Origin: a bacterium 1XD8-76
GTDB taxonomy: Bacteria > Bacillota > Clostridia > Lachnospirales > Lachnospiraceae
Assembly (NCBI GenBank): GCA_003611955.1
Contig: RAZE01000001.1
Location: 434,001 to 498,000 of the forward strand
DNA length: 64,000 bases
Direction of reading: 5' to 3'
Below the pieces are notes generated by a model. The model had not been told where the DNA came from. It made no database searches and worked only from the letters and a program-made list of their open reading frames with translations. This document shows positions 60,429 to 64,000 of this stretch, piece by piece. A program made the translations under genes and the position numbers. The number at the start of each line of letters is the position of its first letter. Position 1 is the stretch's first letter.

Positions 60429-61604
60429 ATGGGCAAAATCAAAATTTCTTTAAGAGAATTTGAAACAAGGATCCAAAAGTTAAAAGAGAAGATGGAAGAA
60501 CGGAAGATAGATGCATTGTTTGTCTATGGGGATGAATACAGGAAAGAGAATCTGCGCTATGTGTCAAACTACTGGCCCATTTTTGAGAGGGGCGGACTGT
60601 TGGTCGGAAAAAATACAGACCCTATTGTCCTGTGCGCGCCGGAGGGGGAGGAAGTGGCAAAAGAGATGAGCGTCTGGAAAGATATCAGACTGCTGCCAGA
60701 TTTTCTGTGTGTGACTGTCCCGGATGAGATCGAGTATCCGTTAGCGCATTACAGCAGTTTTCGGAAGCTGGCACAGGAACTGCGGGATAAGGGGGAGCTT
60801 AAGACCCTGGGGATCGTCGGAAGAGACGCAATGCCTGTGGATCTGTTCCGCTCTATCGAGGAGGCCTTTCAGTCGGAGACAGTAGACTGCAACGATTTTC
60901 TGTTTGAACTTCGCAGGGAAAAAAGCGGGGATGAGGTGGCGTGTCTGAAGGAGGCCGCGAGAATAGCAGATATAGGATTTAAGGCTATGATGCAGGCTGA
61001 CCTGATCGGAATGACAGAGCTGGAAGCGGCCGGCATCGCGGAGGCGGCGGCGAGAAAGGCTGGCGCGGAGCATATTATTTTCCAGATCCTCGGGAGCGGT
61101 GAAAGGACGCATCGCATTGTGGGGCGTCCCACGGATAAGGTGATAGAGGACGGCGATATGATCATGTGCGCCCTTGCGGTTCAATATGAAGGATATGTGG
61201 CGACATGTGAGATGCCTTTTGCGGTGGGAAACTATTCCCAGGAGACAAAAAGAGTGATCGATGTGCTGGTGAAGGCGTTAAAAGCCGGGATACCTTATCT
61301 GAAGGCGGGAGTTCCGATGAAGGAGTTTGTGAAGGCGGTTAAGAACGTATATGAGGAGGAGGGGCTGTCAAAATACGATGTGTATCCTCCGCTCCATGGA
61401 ATCGGCTGTGCGGAAGCGGAATCTCCGTATCCGGACGAAAAGACAGAGGCGGTATTCAAAGAGGGAATGACGGTAAATACCGATATCAGTCTGTTTGGGC
61501 TGCCCGGCGGATCAAATCGAATCGAGGAGGGCTTTGTGATAACAAAAGACGGGGCCGTTTCTCTGTCACCGTTTGTGGATGCATGCTGCAGAGAATGGAG
61601 ATGA
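60429..61604 (+). CDS. M24 (pita-bread/creatinase-prolidase fold) protein lacking metal ligands (copy 1)
   Basis: A 391-residue protein with the creatinase N-terminal domain (FVYGDEYRKENLRYVSNYWP) and the pita-bread C-terminal domain of the M24 family. The five metal ligands of prolidase/aminopeptidase P are mostly changed: the first Asp is Ala248 (IMCALAVQYEGY), the second is Thr259, the third ligand His323 is kept (PLHGIG), the fourth Glu is Asp352, and the last Glu366 is kept. A His at 228 (ERTHRIVGR) may match the catalytic His of metal-free creatinase. So it is probably not a classical peptidase. The ATG at 60429 follows GCGGAGGG. Confidence 0.82.
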   Translation: MGKIKISLREFETRIQKLKEKMEERKIDALFVYGDEYRKENLRYVSNYWPIFERGGLLVGKNTDPIVLCAPEGEEVAKEMSVWKDIRLLPDFLCVTVPDEIEYPLAHYSSFRKLAQELRDKGELKTLGIVGRDAMPVDLFRSIEEAFQSETVDCNDFLFELRREKSGDEVACLKEAARIADIGFKAMMQADLIGMTELEAAGIAEAAARKAGAEHIIFQILGSGERTHRIVGRPTDKVIEDGDMIMCALAVQYEGYVATCEMPFAVGNYSQETKRVIDVLVKALKAGIPYLKAGVPMKEFVKAVKNVYEEEGLSKYDVYPPLHGIGCAEAESPYPDEKTEAVFKEGMTVNTDISLFGLPGGSNRIEEGFVITKDGAVSLSPFVDACCREWR

Positions 61605-61644
61605 TGATATCAAAAATCAGAATATGGATAAAAGGAGTTTAGCT

Positions 61645-62826
61645 ATGAAAATCCGAATTGAGGATCAGGAATTTAGAGAGAGAGTCTGTAAAACACAGGA
61701 GAAGATGAAACAGGAGGGAATCGATATACTTCTGGCTTACGGGAATGAGGCGGAGCCTCAGTATGTCAGGTACTATTCCGACTACTGGCCCTCCTTCGAG
61801 TCAGCCGGGGTGTTGATGGCGCAGGAGGGAGAGCCGATCCTGATCATAGGTCCGGAGAGCGGCACTTTTGCCGGGGGCGTGTCCAGAATCAAAAAGATCA
61901 GAAAGCTTCTCTGTTTCAGGGAGTCCTCAGAGCCCGAGTATCCGGGAGCAAAACTGGATGATTTTGCATCTGTGATCAGAGAAGCCGCAGAGGGAAGACG
62001 GATAAAGAGGCTGGGGATAGCCGGAAATTGTTTAATTACACATGTTATTTATGAGGCGCTGCAGGAAGCGCTGCCGGAAGTAGGCGATCCGGAGATCGTG
62101 AAAGCGGATCTGATGGTATCCAGAATAAGGGCTGAGAAATCGCCCGCGGAGATCGCCTGCATGAGGGAGGCCTACCGCATCACTCAGCTTGCCATGAAAA
62201 AAGTGGTGGAACAGATTCGCCCCGGGATGACGGAGAATCAGGTGAAGGGCATTGCGATGTCGGTGATCTTTGAGGAGGGCGGAGAAGGGGAAGCCTATCC
62301 GTTCTGGATATTGACGGGAAAGGACTCCAACCAGGCTATCAGCAGATGCCGGAACAAGGTGATCGAGCCGGGCGATCTGGTACATATACAGGTGGGGGCC
62401 CGCTATGAGGGATACGCATCGACGATGGGCCGGCCTGTGGTGATAGGAAAGGCGACGGAGGAACAGAGAGGTCTGATCGAGGCGGGACTGGCCGCGCAGA
62501 GAGCCATTTTGAAAACAGCCAAAGCGGGGGTCAACGCAAAAGAGGTGAGCGACGTACACTATAATACATTGAAGGAGCTGGGATATGAAGGACATATTTT
62601 ATATGGCCCCTGCCATGGTACCGGTCTGATGGAAGGCGAGTATCCCTGGATCGAGTCCAATTCGGATTATCTGCTGGAGGAGGGGATGACATTCTGCACA
62701 TGCATCTATCTGGGGGACGATGAGAACCGGATCGGTATGCGGATCGAGGACGGGTTCCTTATCACAAAGGACGGCACGGAGTCATTCTCGGATTACCGCA
62801 GAGAGGTGATAGAGATTACCGAATAA
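61645..62826 (+). CDS. M24 (pita-bread/creatinase-prolidase fold) protein lacking metal ligands (copy 2)
   Basis: A 393-residue paralogue of the previous protein; both share the N-terminal motif YxSxYWPxFExxGxL. In the M24 domain the two Asp ligands are Gln249 and Thr260, the His324 is kept (PCHGTG), the first Glu is Cys353 (GMTFCTC), and the last Glu368 is kept (MRIEDG). The His of copy 1 that resembles the creatinase catalytic residue is missing here. The ATG at 61645 follows AAAGGAG. The pair may form a heterodimer. Position after a sugar-type ABC transporter suggests they act on the imported compound. Confidence 0.82.
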   Translation: MKIRIEDQEFRERVCKTQEKMKQEGIDILLAYGNEAEPQYVRYYSDYWPSFESAGVLMAQEGEPILIIGPESGTFAGGVSRIKKIRKLLCFRESSEPEYPGAKLDDFASVIREAAEGRRIKRLGIAGNCLITHVIYEALQEALPEVGDPEIVKADLMVSRIRAEKSPAEIACMREAYRITQLAMKKVVEQIRPGMTENQVKGIAMSVIFEEGGEGEAYPFWILTGKDSNQAISRCRNKVIEPGDLVHIQVGARYEGYASTMGRPVVIGKATEEQRGLIEAGLAAQRAILKTAKAGVNAKEVSDVHYNTLKELGYEGHILYGPCHGTGLMEGEYPWIESNSDYLLEEGMTFCTCIYLGDDENRIGMRIEDGFLITKDGTESFSDYRREVIEITE

Positions 62827-62857
62827 AACGTGAAATATGTTTGTGTGCGAAAAGGGG

Positions 62858-62897
62858 CCGCGGTAAAAGCAGACCAACGGTCTGGCGATTACCGCGG
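62858..62897. other. Nested hairpin between convergent genes
   Basis: An outer 9-base stem CCGCGGTAA / TTACCGCGG (62858-62866 and 62889-62897) encloses an inner 6-base stem CAGACC / GGTCTG (62870-62875 and 62879-62884). On the minus strand it is followed by CCCCTTTT. It may terminate transcription from either side weakly. Confidence 0.55.
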
Positions 62898-62913
62898 TCT
62901 CCTGCGTTCTGAG

Positions 62914-63930
62914 TCAGACAATCTCCTTGATCTTCACCGACAACTCCGCGTAGTAAGAGTCCTTTATTTCCGCCTGCTCATCGGACAGGCAGGCAAACAT
63001 CAGCTCCAGCGATTTCGATCCCTGCCAGTAGGGCTCCTGGCAGATCGTGGCAGTGATGATCTCCTTCTGCATCATTTCCACTGTGGAGGGAACTTCGTCG
63101 AAAGTGACGACTTTGATGTCCCTGCCGGAAGCGAACTTCGCGATGGCACGGCATCCGCCGTAGACGCCTGCGGCCGTAAAATAAAAGGCATTGATATCCG
63201 GATGTTTTTCCAACATCCGGGAGACCAGTTCATAAGCTTTCTCATCATCATCCAGACTTTCCCCCTGGGAGACAACTTTAAAGCGAGTATCCCCCGAGAG
63301 CTTATCCACAAAGCCGGAAACTCGCTGGATATGACATAAAATATTGTTGTCGCCGTTGATGATGCCGAGGTTGACGGGACCTGATGTGACAAGTTTCATC
63401 AGGGCACCCGCGGCCTGTCCGGAATTGTAATAGTCGCTTCCCACGTAGGCGAGACGGCGCACGCCCTCCGCGTCGGAGTTGACCGTGATGACAGGAACAC
63501 CGCTTCGGATCAGCTTATTGAGTTCTTCCCGTATGGAATCGTCATTGTAGGGTGTGATGATCAGACCCTGGACACCCTCTTTCAGGCAGGCTTTGATGGC
63601 AGAAAGTTGTGCCTCGGGATGGTAGGCCACGCGCTTCACGGAAATCTGACAGCCGTACAGGGACAGTTCCTCCGCCTTGTCGGAAAAACCCTGCATCACA
63701 TCGTCAAAAAAAGGGTTTTTTCTGCTGAACAGAATGATGCCGATCAGATATTTCTTTTTCTGGGCGGCAAGTGCGATTCCGGCGGGATTCGGCTTGTAGT
63801 CAAGCTGTTTGATGATCGCGCGGATCTTCTCCGCAGTCTCCCGGTTGACGGAGCCGCGGTTATTCAATACTCTGTCGACAGTGCCTCTGGAGACGCCTGC
63901 CAGCTCTGCAATTTCTTTGATGGTTGCCAT
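62914..63930 (-). CDS. LacI-family transcriptional regulator with sugar-binding domain
   Basis: A 338-residue regulator: helix-turn-helix TIKEIAELAGVSRGTVDRVLNNRGSVNRETAEKI and a periplasmic-binding-like sensor with IGIILFSRKNPFFDDVMQGF, GLIITPYNDDSI, VPVITVNSD and VTFDEVP. The sensor resembles the LacI class with ribose-binding-type domains used for polyol and inositol systems. The ATG at 63930 follows AGGAGA; an in-frame ATG 11 codons earlier lacks one. It is convergent with the M24 pair, and its targets lie outside or are unseen. The last 70 bases of the window show no gene. Confidence 0.9.
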   Translation of the reverse strand: MATIKEIAELAGVSRGTVDRVLNNRGSVNRETAEKIRAIIKQLDYKPNPAGIALAAQKKKYLIGIILFSRKNPFFDDVMQGFSDKAEELSLYGCQISVKRVAYHPEAQLSAIKACLKEGVQGLIITPYNDDSIREELNKLIRSGVPVITVNSDAEGVRRLAYVGSDYYNSGQAAGALMKLVTSGPVNLGIINGDNNILCHIQRVSGFVDKLSGDTRFKVVSQGESLDDDEKAYELVSRMLEKHPDINAFYFTAAGVYGGCRAIAKFASGRDIKVVTFDEVPSTVEMMQKEIITATICQEPYWQGSKSLELMFACLSDEQAEIKDSYYAELSVKIKEIV

Positions 63931-64000
63931 AATAACTTCTCCTGCAAATACTGATATCATCATACCGTAAAACTGCCCAAAAAGCTATTCCTATTTTCAT

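Noticed and set aside
60360..60464. A possible 34-codon ORF before the first M24 gene (starting ATG GAA GAA TGG)
   Set aside because: It overlaps the M24 start in another frame, has no ribosome site and no similarity to leader peptides.
1..64000. CRISPR arrays, insertion sequences, prophage, rRNA
   Set aside because: No regularly spaced repeats, transposase or integrase motifs, phage structural genes or rRNA were found on reading through the window.

Overview
The window reads as an ordinary, densely coded chromosomal segment of an anaerobic, Gram-positive, probably gut-associated Clostridia, most likely Lachnospiraceae. This is inferred from strong AGGAGG-type ribosome binding sites, the archaeal/eukaryotic-type prolyl-tRNA synthetase, an N-terminal-rubredoxin ('reverse') rubrerythrin with rubredoxin and a PerR-like regulator, a CotS-like kinase, YitT, and many carbohydrate and hydroxy-acid loci. 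No rRNA, insertion sequence, phage or CRISPR array was seen. There is one tRNA (Arg, anticodon CCT).

Layout. 0-6.3 kb: a mannose-family PTS (fused IIC-IID cut by the window edge, plus IIB), a class II aldolase and a cupin. A DeoR-dhaK-dhaL operon and a convergent fructose-6-phosphate aldolase follow, so the region appears to cleave a ketose phosphate and phosphorylate the released dihydroxyacetone or a similar short ketose. 6.5-8.9 kb: tRNA-Arg, a D,D-carboxypeptidase with a poly-Arg tail, and trmB. 8.9-18.3 kb: an Mrp/Mbh-like cation antiporter operon in the order E-F-G-MbhD-(MbhE+B)-C, followed by four large proton-channel subunits and no hydrogenase or electron-input genes. 18.4-29.3 kb: a small regulator/membrane protein pair, a lipid kinase, an L,D-transpeptidase, the oxidative-stress group, a two-component system, YitT, a tandem rhamnose-mutarotase-like protein, a pseudouridine synthase and an O-antigen-ligase-like protein.

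29.4-39.8 kb: a hydroxy-acid catabolic locus (malic enzyme, Ldh2-family dehydrogenase, TRAP transporter, LarA-like racemase, HpcH/HpaI aldolase, two DapA-family lyases, FCD-GntR regulator). Two promoters here share a near-identical palindrome over the -10 box, which makes the locus look like one regulon. 40-49.8 kb: proS, cca, a CotS-like kinase, a PEGA lipoprotein, mazG, an aldo/keto reductase, galK and galT.

49.9-54.5 kb: a MATE exporter divergent from a LysR regulator, then an ATPase/HNH pair resembling the Septu (PtuAB) anti-phage system and a DUF2164 protein. 54.5-64 kb: a LacI regulator with three identical 12-bp palindromes (one at its own promoter, two at the transporter promoter) controlling a sugar-type ABC transporter. 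Downstream are two M24-fold proteins that have lost most of the metal ligands of the family, and a second LacI-type regulator.

The most interesting items are the four-pump Mrp/Mbh-like operon, the metal-ligand-poor M24 pair behind a sugar-type transporter, the Septu-like pair, and the two operator families that can be read directly from the sequence. All functional assignments are from motif reading alone; no database search was run.
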